A stretch of DNA of 36,668 nucleotides from CAYTET01 sp964436975 (GTDB lineage: Bacteria > Bacillota_I > Bacilli_A > Erysipelotrichales > Erysipelotrichaceae). Location of the stretch: NCBI GenBank assembly GCA_964436975.1, contig CAYTET010000009.1:1-36668 (forward strand), read 5' to 3'. This document shows positions 23,645 through 32,892 of this stretch, piece by piece. Below the pieces are notes generated by a model. That model saw only the letters and a list, made by a program, of their open reading frames with translations, made no database searches and had not been told where the DNA came from. The number at the start of each line of letters is the position of its first letter. The stretch's first letter is position 1. The position numbers and the translations under genes are program-made.

Positions 23645-23767
23645 TTAACTATCGCAAAGTTCCCTAGCAGTCATAGTAAAATACTTTGCAGGCAATCCGC
23701 AATTTAGGCAGAATTCCGCTTTATCTGATATTTGGTGCTTGCATTCTGGGCATATAATCATTGGCAT
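23645..23767 (-). CDS. Mini zinc-ribbon protein, 40 residues
   Basis: A very short gene encoding 40 residues. CPEC (residues 6-9) and CLNC (20-23) form a complete four-cysteine zinc-ribbon knuckle pair: 'MPMIICPECKHQISDK' followed by 'AEFCLNCGLPAKYF'. GGAGG lies 8 bases before the ATG, a strong Shine-Dalgarno. It is located about 110 bases after the stop codon of the PLD-helicase gene on the same strand and may be co-transcribed with it. The four cysteines and the ribosome binding site make a chance ORF unlikely. Function unknown; a stand-alone zinc ribbon could bind nucleic acid or a protein partner. Confidence 0.75.
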   Translation of the reverse strand: MPMIICPECKHQISDKAEFCLNCGLPAKYFTMTARELCDS

Positions 23768-23880
23768 AGCGGAAACCTCCAAATCTATACCTTCCGACAG
23801 CATCATTATTATCTAATACTTAACTAATACAATTATACAAATAAAACCACGTGCCTGATAACCGCATCATAAGCGTATTG

Positions 23881-26800
23881 TTATCCAACGACCAGTTTAT
23901 TTGTTTTCTTCAAAAACTTGGCCGGAATAGGCCTGTCCAGTTTCCAAGTAATATTCATTGGCCGTGAACCGCTGTGCTGGACGTATTCTGCTTTGCCTAA
24001 ATAAGTGTATGGTGCTGCGCCGGTTGTGTCAGTTTTAAACTCGCGAACAAACAATAACACTGTGCTGCCAAGTTTGCGGTGGTTGATATATCGCTGACCA
24101 ACTATACCAGAGTCAGTTGTAGTGCTTTGACTTTGCCAATGAAACAGACTCTCATTGATTGAATAATCGTTATACATTGTAGTCGGCGAGTAATCTTTGT
24201 CAGCTTTATTGAGGGTGATGAAGAAGATATCACATTTTTTATCAGGCAGCCATTTTACTCCTTCTCGTACATTGCTGGGAGTCAGATAATCCATTGCTGT
24301 TAGAATCTGATCACGGCTATAAGTGCAATGCAAATCCAACGGACAATCAAAGCCTAAATCAACCTTTTCATCAACAAAATCAATATGATTGTAATCATAA
24401 TTCAGCAATTCCATTAACTCACCCAGCATCACCGGGCTTTTAGCTAACATCTTCAAATTCTTAATGGCTTCTTCCCTATTTTGGTCACTGATAGCTTCGC
24501 TCCAAACAGATATATAAAACATCTGCAGCATTCTCCTTTGAACCAGTGGCAGAGCCGATAAATCGGTCTTGATTAACTTAGGCAGTAAGTTCAGCAGAAA
24601 TTCAATCCACCTCCGTGAATTTATAGAAGCAATACGGCTGAAAGCTTTGGTCATGTTTTGTTCAAGCGGCTCAGAAAAATCGTCTATTTTGCCAGCCCGC
24701 TGGCATAACCTGGAAAAAGAAGAAAACTTGTATATCGACAACGGGTCAAGCCGATAATAATCCAAAAAGTTTTGCAGTGATAAAGATCGGCTGCTGTCTT
24801 CTTCAAATGTTTCAAGACGCATAACCAAGCCAGCAGTATTGCCATAGGAGGATCGGATATTATCAAGAACATACTGTGAGGCTTTCTTTTCCAACTGAAT
24901 GTAGCAACCTTTCGGAGCTGAAACAAAGCCTTCCTTAATTTCTCGAGTCACCCCTTTGGCCGTGTTACATAACAAAGCCGCAAATTTATCCTCAAAGTTA
25001 TATTTCCGGTTTGCCTGTCCAATGAAATCCAGTACTGTTAAGCATTCTTTATCTTCGGCCAGCCGCAAACCACGGCCCAACTGCTGTAAAAAAACCGTTA
25101 GGGATTCAGTGGGGCGCAAAAATAACACTGTGTTGACCTCGGGGATATCAACACCTTCATTGTAAATATCAACAACAAAGATAAAACGTAGTTCACCGGA
25201 TACTAGACGCTGTTTGGCTGTCCGGCGGACATCATCAATTGAATCTGCGGTCAGATATATCGAGGGAATGCCCTTTTCATTAAAATAATCGCACATAAAC
25301 TCCGCATGCTCTTTCGATACGCAAAAACCAAGTCCTTTAACATCATCAATATCAGTAACATATTTGAGCAGTGATGAGATTACCATGTCAGCCCGATGCT
25401 GAGCAATACGGCCGCTGGATGTATAAACCTTTGTTAATTCATTTTTATCATATCCGCCACGACTCCAGCGCAGATCAGTCAAATCAACGCTGTCGGTAAC
25501 ACCAAAGTACTGAAAGGGGCAAAGCAGTTTGCGATCAATTGCTTCCGGCAAACGAATTTCTGCCGCAATACGGCCACCAAAATAACCCAGCACACTCTGT
25601 CCATCCATTCTTTCAGGAGTAGCGGTAAGACCAAGCAGTATCTTGGGCCGATAATAATCAAGTAATTCCTGATAGGTAGGAGCTGCAGCATGATGGAATT
25701 CATCCACAACAATATAGTCATAATAATCAGCTGCTGTTTTAGTGGTGAAATCTTGGGAGTTAAAAGTCTGCACAGATATAAAAAGATTATCGATGTTATC
25801 CGGTTTGTAATTGCCGACAAACATCTCTCCAAAATTAGCATCCTTGAGTACGGCCCGGAAAGTATAAAGGCTTTGTTTTAGTATTTCTTCCCGATGAGCT
25901 ACAAATAAAAGGTGGCACGGCCTATCAGCATTCTGTTTGCGAAACCGTTTATAATCTAACGCTGAAATAACGGTCTTGCCTGTTCCGGTAGCCGCCACGA
26001 CCAGATTCCGGTAGAACCCGCGGATCGTGCGCTCGGCTTCCAATTTATCAAGAATTTCCTGCTGATATGAATAAGGCATAATATCCAGGGTATAGACTTC
26101 ATCATTATTGGTATCAAAGTACTTCTCAGCCTTTAAAGCCCGGGCCAGTCTTTCTTTCTGATCCTCAGAGTAATACTCAAATTCGTTGGAGTTCCAATAA
26201 CTTTCAAAAGTTGCTTCTATTTTATCAATGGTCTCCGGAAGATCTCTTTTCGTAACTTTTACATTCCACTCCAGACCGCTTGAAATAGCTGCATTGGAAA
26301 GATTTGATGATCCAACGTATGCCGTTGTAAATCCTGTGTTGCGATAAAAGACATAAGATTTGGCATGAAGACGGGTCCGTGTAGTATCATAACTTACTTT
26401 AATCTTTACTCCCGGCAGTTTGCGCAGGGCCTCAATGGCTTTTACATCGGTAGCGCCCATATAAGAAGTGGTGATAACACGCAGTTCGCCGCCATTTTGG
26501 GCAAAAGCAGTCAGTTCTTCCATTATCAGCCTCAGCCCTGTCCATTTAATAAAGCTTACCAGCATATCAATACGGTCAGCTGAGACAATTTCTTTTTTTA
26601 ACTCAGTGTACATCTGCGGCTCATGAACAGCTCCCGTAAACAGACTGCTTTGCGCAATAGAAGTATCGGGTCTATTTAAATCAGCCGCTGTTTTACCAAC
26701 AGCAATCCTATCATCATTCTCTTTCAATAAAGCCAGCAGCTGTTCAGCCCGTGTATCAACTGAGAGCTCATTAAACCTCGTTTCCTTTGTCGCACTTTCG

Positions 26801-27030
26801 ATTAAACTGACAATCTCATTAGTCAAATCAATCTGATTGGCAAGATCGCCCCCATTGTCGATAACATTGTTCAACCCCTTTTGAACAACATCAGAAAGAT
26901 ACTGGGTCAGAACTTTAGCTGCTTCAGCCTTATCGATTGGAGACGTTAGCTGTCTGGCTTGGGAAATGTCATCAAGTTCAGTTCTTATCTCTTTATTAAT
27001 CACTTGTTCATAGAGTCCTGATTTAAGCAT
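23881..27030 (-). CDS. PLD-nuclease-like / DEAD-DEAH helicase / DUF3427 protein
   Basis: A 1049-residue multidomain protein. After an N-terminal region comes a phospholipase-D-like nuclease domain (about 130-280) with one HxK motif, H222-x-K224 in 'RLHAKSYVF', then 'YVGSSNLSNAAI'. Next is a superfamily 2 helicase: Walker A TGTGKT at 348-353, DEFHH (443-447), 'LGLTATPER' and the 'QQLGRGLR' motif VI. The C-terminal 350 residues correspond to DUF3427, including 'LGKAEYVQHSGSRPMNITW'. ATG 27030 is chosen because AGAGG lies 8 bases upstream and homologues begin near there; 27051 is an alternative. Such proteins act on DNA and are often suspected of phage defence or restriction. No methylase lies nearby. 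Confidence 0.9.
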   Translation of the reverse strand: MLKSGLYEQVINKEIRTELDDISQARQLTSPIDKAEAAKVLTQYLSDVVQKGLNNVIDNGGDLANQIDLTNEIVSLIESATKETRFNELSVDTRAEQLLALLKENDDRIAVGKTAADLNRPDTSIAQSSLFTGAVHEPQMYTELKKEIVSADRIDMLVSFIKWTGLRLIMEELTAFAQNGGELRVITTSYMGATDVKAIEALRKLPGVKIKVSYDTTRTRLHAKSYVFYRNTGFTTAYVGSSNLSNAAISSGLEWNVKVTKRDLPETIDKIEATFESYWNSNEFEYYSEDQKERLARALKAEKYFDTNNDEVYTLDIMPYSYQQEILDKLEAERTIRGFYRNLVVAATGTGKTVISALDYKRFRKQNADRPCHLLFVAHREEILKQSLYTFRAVLKDANFGEMFVGNYKPDNIDNLFISVQTFNSQDFTTKTAADYYDYIVVDEFHHAAAPTYQELLDYYRPKILLGLTATPERMDGQSVLGYFGGRIAAEIRLPEAIDRKLLCPFQYFGVTDSVDLTDLRWSRGGYDKNELTKVYTSSGRIAQHRADMVISSLLKYVTDIDDVKGLGFCVSKEHAEFMCDYFNEKGIPSIYLTADSIDDVRRTAKQRLVSGELRFIFVVDIYNEGVDIPEVNTVLFLRPTESLTVFLQQLGRGLRLAEDKECLTVLDFIGQANRKYNFEDKFAALLCNTAKGVTREIKEGFVSAPKGCYIQLEKKASQYVLDNIRSSYGNTAGLVMRLETFEEDSSRSLSLQNFLDYYRLDPLSIYKFSSFSRLCQRAGKIDDFSEPLEQNMTKAFSRIASINSRRWIEFLLNLLPKLIKTDLSALPLVQRRMLQMFYISVWSEAISDQNREEAIKNLKMLAKSPVMLGELMELLNYDYNHIDFVDEKVDLGFDCPLDLHCTYSRDQILTAMDYLTPSNVREGVKWLPDKKCDIFFITLNKADKDYSPTTMYNDYSINESLFHWQSQSTTTDSGIVGQRYINHRKLGSTVLLFVREFKTDTTGAAPYTYLGKAEYVQHSGSRPMNITWKLDRPIPAKFLKKTNKLVVG

Positions 27031-27051
27031 TTGAGATACCTCTTTTATCAT

Positions 27052-27333
27052 TATGATAATTTATATAGTTTATTAGAATTCATTTTTATGATTATATTGT
27101 ATACTGTTGTCGATCTAAATGCAGTTATTTACTCATGTGAGCTTCCCTTTTATACCATATCAAGTTACATCATCCCAATAAAAAAATGACAGCCTCTTCG
27201 ATATTTATACAAAAGAAGCTGCCATTTTTATTAGTTTTGAAGCGGCAAGGACATAGTTTTTGGATAGTTTATATGCCAAATTATAATACTAATGCTTCAT
27301 ATAATATGATAAAAATGCTAATTGTTTTACCCA
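27052..27333. other. Intergenic region between helicase and aldo/keto reductase genes
   Basis: This A/T-rich gap holds the terminator at 27180-27231 and, close to 27030-27130, probably the promoter of the helicase gene. No gene is visible. Confidence 0.5.
27180..27231 (-). terminator. Terminator of the right-hand PTS/GH1 operon
   Basis: On the minus strand AAAAATGGCAGCTTCTTT pairs with an AGAGGCTGTCATTTTT arm around an A/T-rich loop and is followed by T residues. It lies about 100 bases after the aldo/keto reductase stop. Confidence 0.8.
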
Positions 27334-28452
27334 TTATTCTCTGGCTTCTATAAGCTTTGCCAGTTCATCCATTATCTTTGGAGTGTTAATGTTCTGTGGA
27401 CAATGACCCATGCAATTCCCACAATGCTGGCAATCTTTTGGTTCCCCAACACTTTCAATCTTTTCTATGCCATCTAAACCCCATAACGGTTCAACACGGA
27501 AACGATTGTATTTTTTGAGATATTCGGGGATATTTATCTGAGCTGGGCAGCCACCACAACAATATCTACAACCTGTGCAGGGGACAAAAATTTGTGAATG
27601 AAAGATATTTACCGATTCTTTTAAGGCAGCAATTTCATTATCATTTAACTTTTCCAACTTATCAAAGGTATCAATGTTTTCTACAATCTGATCTATTGCG
27701 CTCATACCAGAAAGAATAACTTGAACCTGATCTAATGACTGAACAAATTTAAGTGCCCATTTTGCATCGGTCCAATCAGGATGGGCCTGTTGCAATGGCT
27801 TTCTTGCTTCGGCAGAAAGATTTGCCAATACACCACCACGTATTGGTTCCATAACCATAATTGGGATATTATGTTTTTTTAAAATTTCGTATTCTTTTTC
27901 AGTATGTGAGTAATACCAATCAAGATAGTTTATCTGTAACTGAGCAAAGTCCCACTGATGATGGCTGGCAAATCTTTCCAATATTTCGAGTGGTGCGTGT
28001 GATGAGAAGCCAAAATACTTGATACGTCCCAGTTCCTTCTGGTGCAAAAAATAATCAATACATCCATTTTCCAAATAGATGTCGGCATTATCATCATTTA
28101 CACTGTGGCATAAATAGAAATCAATATGATCCGTCTGTAATCTATTAAGTTGTTCTTCAAAAACTGCTTTATAATCTGGATATCCTTTTCCATAGTATTT
28201 GTCTGCAATGCAATAACTATCACGTGGATATTCTTTCATAATCTTTCCTAAAACGCGTTCAGAATCACCATTATTATATATATATGCTGTATCAAAATAG
28301 GTAATCCCCTTTTTTATTGCATAATCAAGTATCTCTTTGGTTTTTTCATAATCAATCGGGCTGTCTGCTTTTGCAGCATCAAGTTGTGGCAAGCGCATGT
28401 TGCCCATCCCTAAACGCGACAATTCAATTTTCTGGAATTTCTTATAGTACAT
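27334..28452 (-). CDS. Aldo/keto reductase with C-terminal 4Fe-4S ferredoxin domain
   Basis: A 372-residue enzyme. The N-terminal TIM barrel carries the aldo/keto reductase residues: Asp54 and Tyr57/Tyr59 in 'TYFDTAYIYN', Lys85 in 'ADKYYGKG' and His116 in 'YLCHSV'. The last ~100 residues hold two ferredoxin-type motifs, 'CTGCRYCCGGCP' and 'CQHCGNCMGHCP', for two [4Fe-4S] clusters, so electrons may pass through iron-sulfur centres rather than NADPH only. AAGGAG precedes the ATG. It is the last gene of the PTS/GH1 operon, 14 bases after the MFS gene, which suggests action on a sugar or aglycone released by GH1. The substrate is unknown. Confidence 0.9.
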   Translation of the reverse strand: MYYKKFQKIELSRLGMGNMRLPQLDAAKADSPIDYEKTKEILDYAIKKGITYFDTAYIYNNGDSERVLGKIMKEYPRDSYCIADKYYGKGYPDYKAVFEEQLNRLQTDHIDFYLCHSVNDDNADIYLENGCIDYFLHQKELGRIKYFGFSSHAPLEILERFASHHQWDFAQLQINYLDWYYSHTEKEYEILKKHNIPIMVMEPIRGGVLANLSAEARKPLQQAHPDWTDAKWALKFVQSLDQVQVILSGMSAIDQIVENIDTFDKLEKLNDNEIAALKESVNIFHSQIFVPCTGCRYCCGGCPAQINIPEYLKKYNRFRVEPLWGLDGIEKIESVGEPKDCQHCGNCMGHCPQNINTPKIMDELAKLIEARE

Positions 28453-28466
28453 AGTATTATTCTCCT

Positions 28467-29693
28467 TTATTTCTCTTTCGAAAGATTCTTCAATAATATG
28501 ATAGCAACAATATCACAAATAACTATAATTATGACAACCCCGCAATAGGATTGCATCATATCAAACAAACAGCTTACAATAACGACCATAACAGCTCCGA
28601 CAATCGTAACGATTAACTCTGTTATTGAAGCAATCCGACTATACTGCGAATTGGCATATATTTTACCTATTTCTAATGATTTGCCAACTTCAGCATATCC
28701 ATAAAAAGAAGAAAAAATGAAAGCTGAAAACAAAAACATAATTGGTGAATAATGTACAAACTGCAAAGCGATAAGACCGATAGCACTAAACACAAGGCAA
28801 AATACATTAGCAACGTTTACTCCAAAGCGATCGGCCATTTTTCCAACCAATACATTAAAAGTAAGTTTTCCAAACATTAATACCGATACTGCCAATGAAG
28901 CCACTGCATCATTAAAGCCATTGTTTATAGCCAAATTGGATATGTGACCGACAAAAGAAAAGGGCAAGGCCAAGCATATCATTAGTGCTGCAAACTTAAC
29001 AAATTTTCCGCTTTTATAATTTGCTTTTTCAATAGATTTCGTGCTATCGCTTATTGTATCAGTCTTTTTCACCCCACCATAAGGAAGCAGGCCACATTGT
29101 TGAGGCGTAAGACGACAGTAAACTATGAATGGGATACTTAGCACGATTATCGACAGCGTAAATACTGAATAAGCAATTGAATAACCAAACCTGTTAATTA
29201 ACATTGTCATAATCGGTGAATAAATCATACATACAAGTCCACTGCAAGTCGTTGTAAGACCCATGAATAACCCTCTGTTTTTGATGAACCAGTTATTAAT
29301 AACGGTCATTGCAAAAACATAAGTATTTAGTGAATAACCTATTCCTAATATAACAGCAAAAAGGTTTATTAAAATAATCGAATTGCTATTAGCTATTAAT
29401 AAACCGCTAACAGCTATCAGCATGCAACCAGTAATCATGGTTTTTTTTAGCCCATATTTAATCATTATTCTAGAACTTATCGGCAAAAACAGGCCAGACG
29501 TCATAAAGAAAATACTGTAATGAAACGTCACAGCGGTATAACCAACGGCTAGTTTTTCTACCAATGGTCTATAAAACAGGCCATATACATTAACCAAGCC
29601 TGTTGCTGCCATCAACAACATTGTGCATATAAGAGTAATGATATGAGTTTTTGAAAGTTTTTCAATTTGCTTATTCTTCAAGGTCTTTTCCAT
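28467..29693 (-). CDS. Major facilitator superfamily transporter
   Basis: A 408-residue membrane protein with about twelve hydrophobic segments in two six-helix halves joined by a hydrophilic loop (about residues 195-220). The layout resembles OFA/oxalate-formate-type or monocarboxylate MFS carriers ('GLTTTCSGLVCMIYSP', 'GKMADRFG'). The gene start overlaps the end of the upstream GH1 gene; ATG 29693 is used, and a TTG at 29702 is an alternative. In a beta-glucoside operon it could import a non-PTS substrate or export an aglycone or fermentation acid. The cargo is not evident. Confidence 0.85.
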   Translation of the reverse strand: MEKTLKNKQIEKLSKTHIITLICTMLLMAATGLVNVYGLFYRPLVEKLAVGYTAVTFHYSIFFMTSGLFLPISSRIMIKYGLKKTMITGCMLIAVSGLLIANSNSIILINLFAVILGIGYSLNTYVFAMTVINNWFIKNRGLFMGLTTTCSGLVCMIYSPIMTMLINRFGYSIAYSVFTLSIIVLSIPFIVYCRLTPQQCGLLPYGGVKKTDTISDSTKSIEKANYKSGKFVKFAALMICLALPFSFVGHISNLAINNGFNDAVASLAVSVLMFGKLTFNVLVGKMADRFGVNVANVFCLVFSAIGLIALQFVHYSPIMFLFSAFIFSSFYGYAEVGKSLEIGKIYANSQYSRIASITELIVTIVGAVMVVIVSCLFDMMQSYCGVVIIIVICDIVAIILLKNLSKEK

Positions 29694-31143
29694 TTGATTC
29701 AATCACCTTCTTATACCAGAAGAAGCTATCCTTTTTCATGCGTTCTAATGTCCCTTTTCCAAAATCATCTTTATCTACATATACAAAACCATATCTTTTA
29801 CTCATTTGCCCTGAACTAGAAGAAACAAAATCAATACATCCCCAGGTTGTATAAGCAATTAAATTGACTCCATCAGCTAGTGCAAGGTCGAGCTGTTTTA
29901 TATGCTCTCTTAAAAAACAAATTCGATAAGGATCATGTATTTGTCCATTATCAACTTTGTCTATCTGACCCACTCCGTTTTCTACAACCATAATCGGGCA
30001 TTGGTAGCGATCATAAATTAGGTTAAGAGTATAACGCAAACCCTGGGGGTCCATACAGGTCCCCCATTCTGAATATTTCAAATAAGGATTCTCAACGCCT
30101 GTAACAAAGGGGGAATTCGACTTTCCAGCAATTTCCGGTCGATCCGTCATCGAAAACGTATTGTAATAGGAATATGAATAAAAATCGCATTTGCCTTTTT
30201 TCAATAAGTCCCTGTCTTCATCAGTCATCATAATGTTCATATTATGTTGCTTCCAAATACGGGCAGCATATGCAGGATATTCGCCCCTAATTTGTACATC
30301 ACTACAATAAAAATTAAATTGTTGGGCCAGCAATGACGAAATCTGATCATCCGGATGGCATGAATAGGCATAATAACACGGGCCACCCGCAATCATACAT
30401 CCAACTTTCATATCTGGATCTATCTGATGAGCAAGTATCACTGCATTAGCACTGGCAAGAAATTTGTGATGCAACTGGGTAAAACAGACCTGATAAAATG
30501 AGTCTTCTTTTTTGTCTATATAGACCGGTAACATCATCAGTACATCAATTTCATTAAAAGTTAGCCAATACTTTACAAGACCTTTATATTCAGTAAATAT
30601 AGTTTTAGCATATTTTAAAAATAAGTTAATAATATGCCTATCACTCCAACTACCAAGTCTTAACTCGATGTCCATTGGATCATCAAAATGGCTCATCGTT
30701 ACTAGTGGTTCAATTCCATATTTACGACATTCTATAAACACATTCCTATAGAAATCCAATCCTTCCTGATTTGGATATGCATCATCGCCATGAGGAAAAA
30801 TGCGGGCCCAACAAATGGACATTCTAAACATTTTAAAACCCATTTCCGCAAACAATGCGATATCTTCTTTATAATGATGATAGAAATCGACACCAATCTG
30901 GTTTGGATAGTATTCATTAGGATCAACATAAGGCACCGATCCCTTTGGGCACAAATTCATCCAGTATGGGCCTTTAAATTCTTCACCTGAAGAGGTTTTA
31001 TATGTAGAATATCTTCGTTTTTTAATGCCTCCACCGACTGTAATATCGGACTGAGTCCACCCTTTTCCGCCCTGATTATATGCCCCTTCACATTGGTTGG
31101 CCGCGCAGGCCCCACCCCAATAAAAATCTTTTGGAAATCCCAT
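29671..31143 (-). CDS. GH1 6-phospho-beta-glucosidase
   Basis: A 490-residue glycoside hydrolase family 1 enzyme that splits PTS-phosphorylated beta-glucosides into glucose-6-phosphate and an aglycone or sugar. The acid/base Glu is in 'YWLTFNEID', the nucleophile Glu in 'IMVVENGVG', and the family's 'SEWG' with Trp360 is intact. The N-terminus 'FPKDFYWGGACAANQCEGA' is canonical. It lies 14 bases after the HPr gene and overlaps the MFS gene start. It is clearly related to the interrupted GH1 gene upstream and may compensate for its loss. Confidence 0.94.
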   Translation of the reverse strand: MGFPKDFYWGGACAANQCEGAYNQGGKGWTQSDITVGGGIKKRRYSTYKTSSGEEFKGPYWMNLCPKGSVPYVDPNEYYPNQIGVDFYHHYKEDIALFAEMGFKMFRMSICWARIFPHGDDAYPNQEGLDFYRNVFIECRKYGIEPLVTMSHFDDPMDIELRLGSWSDRHIINLFLKYAKTIFTEYKGLVKYWLTFNEIDVLMMLPVYIDKKEDSFYQVCFTQLHHKFLASANAVILAHQIDPDMKVGCMIAGGPCYYAYSCHPDDQISSLLAQQFNFYCSDVQIRGEYPAYAARIWKQHNMNIMMTDEDRDLLKKGKCDFYSYSYYNTFSMTDRPEIAGKSNSPFVTGVENPYLKYSEWGTCMDPQGLRYTLNLIYDRYQCPIMVVENGVGQIDKVDNGQIHDPYRICFLREHIKQLDLALADGVNLIAYTTWGCIDFVSSSSGQMSKRYGFVYVDKDDFGKGTLERMKKDSFFWYKKVIESNGKDLEE

Positions 31144-31157
31144 TTTGGCCCCCTTGC

Positions 31158-31427
31158 TTATTTAATATTTATTTTATTTACTATTAGATTCGTCATTGCA
31201 ATTAAAGCCTCTTTCTCGTCAGTACCATCACATAGTATTGATATCGTCTCATTTGCACCAATTTTGGCAGCCAAAATAGAAACTATCGATTTAGCATCAA
31301 TTCTTTTGTTTGCCTCCGTAACCACGTATATATCACATTGATATTTTTTTGCCTCACAAACAAAACAGGTGGCTGGCCTGGCATGAAGACCATATTCAGA
31401 ATTAAGAGTTATTTTTTCTTTTTTCAC
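31158..31427 (-). CDS. HPr-family phosphocarrier protein, operon-dedicated
   Basis: An 89-residue HPr domain protein. With the GTG start at 31427 the phosphorylatable His falls exactly at position 15 in 'GLHARPAT', as in canonical HPr. 'DAKSIVSILA' supplies a Ser at 47, matching the HPr-kinase site (Ser46). The longer ATG-started versions would extend into the GH1 gene and lack a Shine-Dalgarno. The gene is inserted between the two GH1 genes with gaps of 1 and 14 bases. General HPr is usually encoded with ptsI, so this is probably a second, pathway-specific HPr that feeds the local IIA or phosphorylates the PRD regulator. Confidence 0.88.
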   Translation of the reverse strand: MKKEKITLNSEYGLHARPATCFVCEAKKYQCDIYVVTEANKRIDAKSIVSILAAKIGANETISILCDGTDEKEALIAMTNLIVNKINIK

Positions 31428-31428
31428 G

Positions 31429-32889
31429 TTAATCAGTATTCTCCCCATTAGTTTCGATGACTTTTTTATACCAATAAAAAGAGTCTTTCTTATACCGATT
31501 AAAAGTACCATGACCGGTATCATCAGCATCAACATAAACAAAGCCATACCGCTTGCTCATCTGACCACCACTTGCACTCACTAAATCGATGCATCCCCAT
31601 GTCGTATAAGCAATTAGGTCAACTCCGTCTAGAATTGCTTCCTTCATTGCTTCGATGTGATTACGATGATAAGCAATACGATAATCATCATGTACTGTTT
31701 TATCCTCGTTTAAAGTATCGCGGCAACCTAATCCATTTTCCACGATCATAATCGGGACATGATATCTGTTATATACGTCATTAAGAAAAATTCTTAAACC
31801 TGTTGCATCTTCTAGATAACCTCATTGGCTTTTCTGCAGATATGGATTGTCAATAGCATGCATCCGATTTCCCGACACTTCATTTGTAAACTCTGCTTGA
31901 TTACTTAAGCAGCCCGAAGAATAATAACTGAACGAATAAAAATCTACGATACCTTTTTTTAGTACTCCTGCATCTTCAACAGTTTGAATAAAAGGCTTAG
32001 CTTTTTTTTGTTGTAAAACCCTGTCAGTATAACAAGGATAACAACCATTAATCATTACATCACTACATAAGCAATTTTCATAAAGATTATTCTTCATTGA
32101 CAACCATACATCACTTGGATGGCAGGTTCGAGGATAACACAAATTACCAGCAATCATACATCCGATTTTATTTTTCGGATTAATACTATGACCAATAATA
32201 ACTGCTTTAGCACTAGCTAGTAATAGATGATGCAAAACTTGAAAATTTTCTGTCATTTCAATGTCATCACAACCACCATCAATAAGAACTTCATCGTTTT
32301 TACTAAACGTTCCAAACATTGTCTTGCCAATAGGGCTATTAATACAACAATTAATTTCATTAATGGTCAACCAGTACTTTACTAGACCATTGAATTCTGT
32401 AAATACAGTTCTACAAAACTTTTCGAATTCTGCTATACATTCTCTATTTAGAAATCCATTATACTTTTCAGCTAAATGAGCGGGTAAATCAAAATGATTT
32501 AATGTGACTAACGGTTCTATATTATATTTCTTGAGTTCTTTAAATATCGAATAATAAAAAGCAATTCCCTTTTGATTTGGAGTAATGTCATCTCCGTTGG
32601 GATAGATACGACTCCAAGAAATTGACATTCGATACATTTTAAATCCCATTTCTGCCAATAACTTTATGTCTTCTTTATAATGATTATAATGATTGGATGC
32701 TTTTCTGGAAGGATAATACTCATAGGCTTTCGTTTCTGAAAAGGTTAGTTGTCTCGGCTTAATGTTAGTGCCTGCTGTTATGTAATCACTAACAGCAGGC
32801 GCTTTACCATCACTTAACCAACCGCCTTCAAATTGATTGGCCGCCGTAGCTCCTCCCCAGAAAAAATCAGCGGGAAATACGGCTCTCAT
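31429..32889 (-). pseudogene. GH1 6-phospho-beta-glucosidase interrupted by one in-frame TGA
   Basis: The two open segments, 32889-31822 and 31749-31429, lie in the same reading frame and together encode a complete 486-residue GH1 enzyme. Codon 356 (31824-31822) is TGA. In the paralogue the local sequence is S-E-W360-G; here it is S-Q-stop-G, so the stop replaces a conserved Trp (TGG to TGA). The acid/base Glu ('WLTINEIN') lies before the stop and the nucleophile Glu ('IMIVENGLG') after it, so a terminated product would be inactive. The rest of the frame is intact, suggesting a recent mutation, a sequencing error or low-level read-through. Confidence 0.88.
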
Positions 32890-32892
32890 ACT

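Noticed and set aside
31429..31547. Longer N-terminal extension of the HPr-like protein
   Set aside because: It would read through the GH1 coding sequence in another frame, lacks a Shine-Dalgarno and moves the active His away from position 15.
31822..31824. Recoding of TGA as Trp or selenocysteine
   Set aside because: TGA ends several intact genes in the window (PAP2, the ABC permease and ATPase, anSME), and the family residue is Trp, not Cys/Sec.
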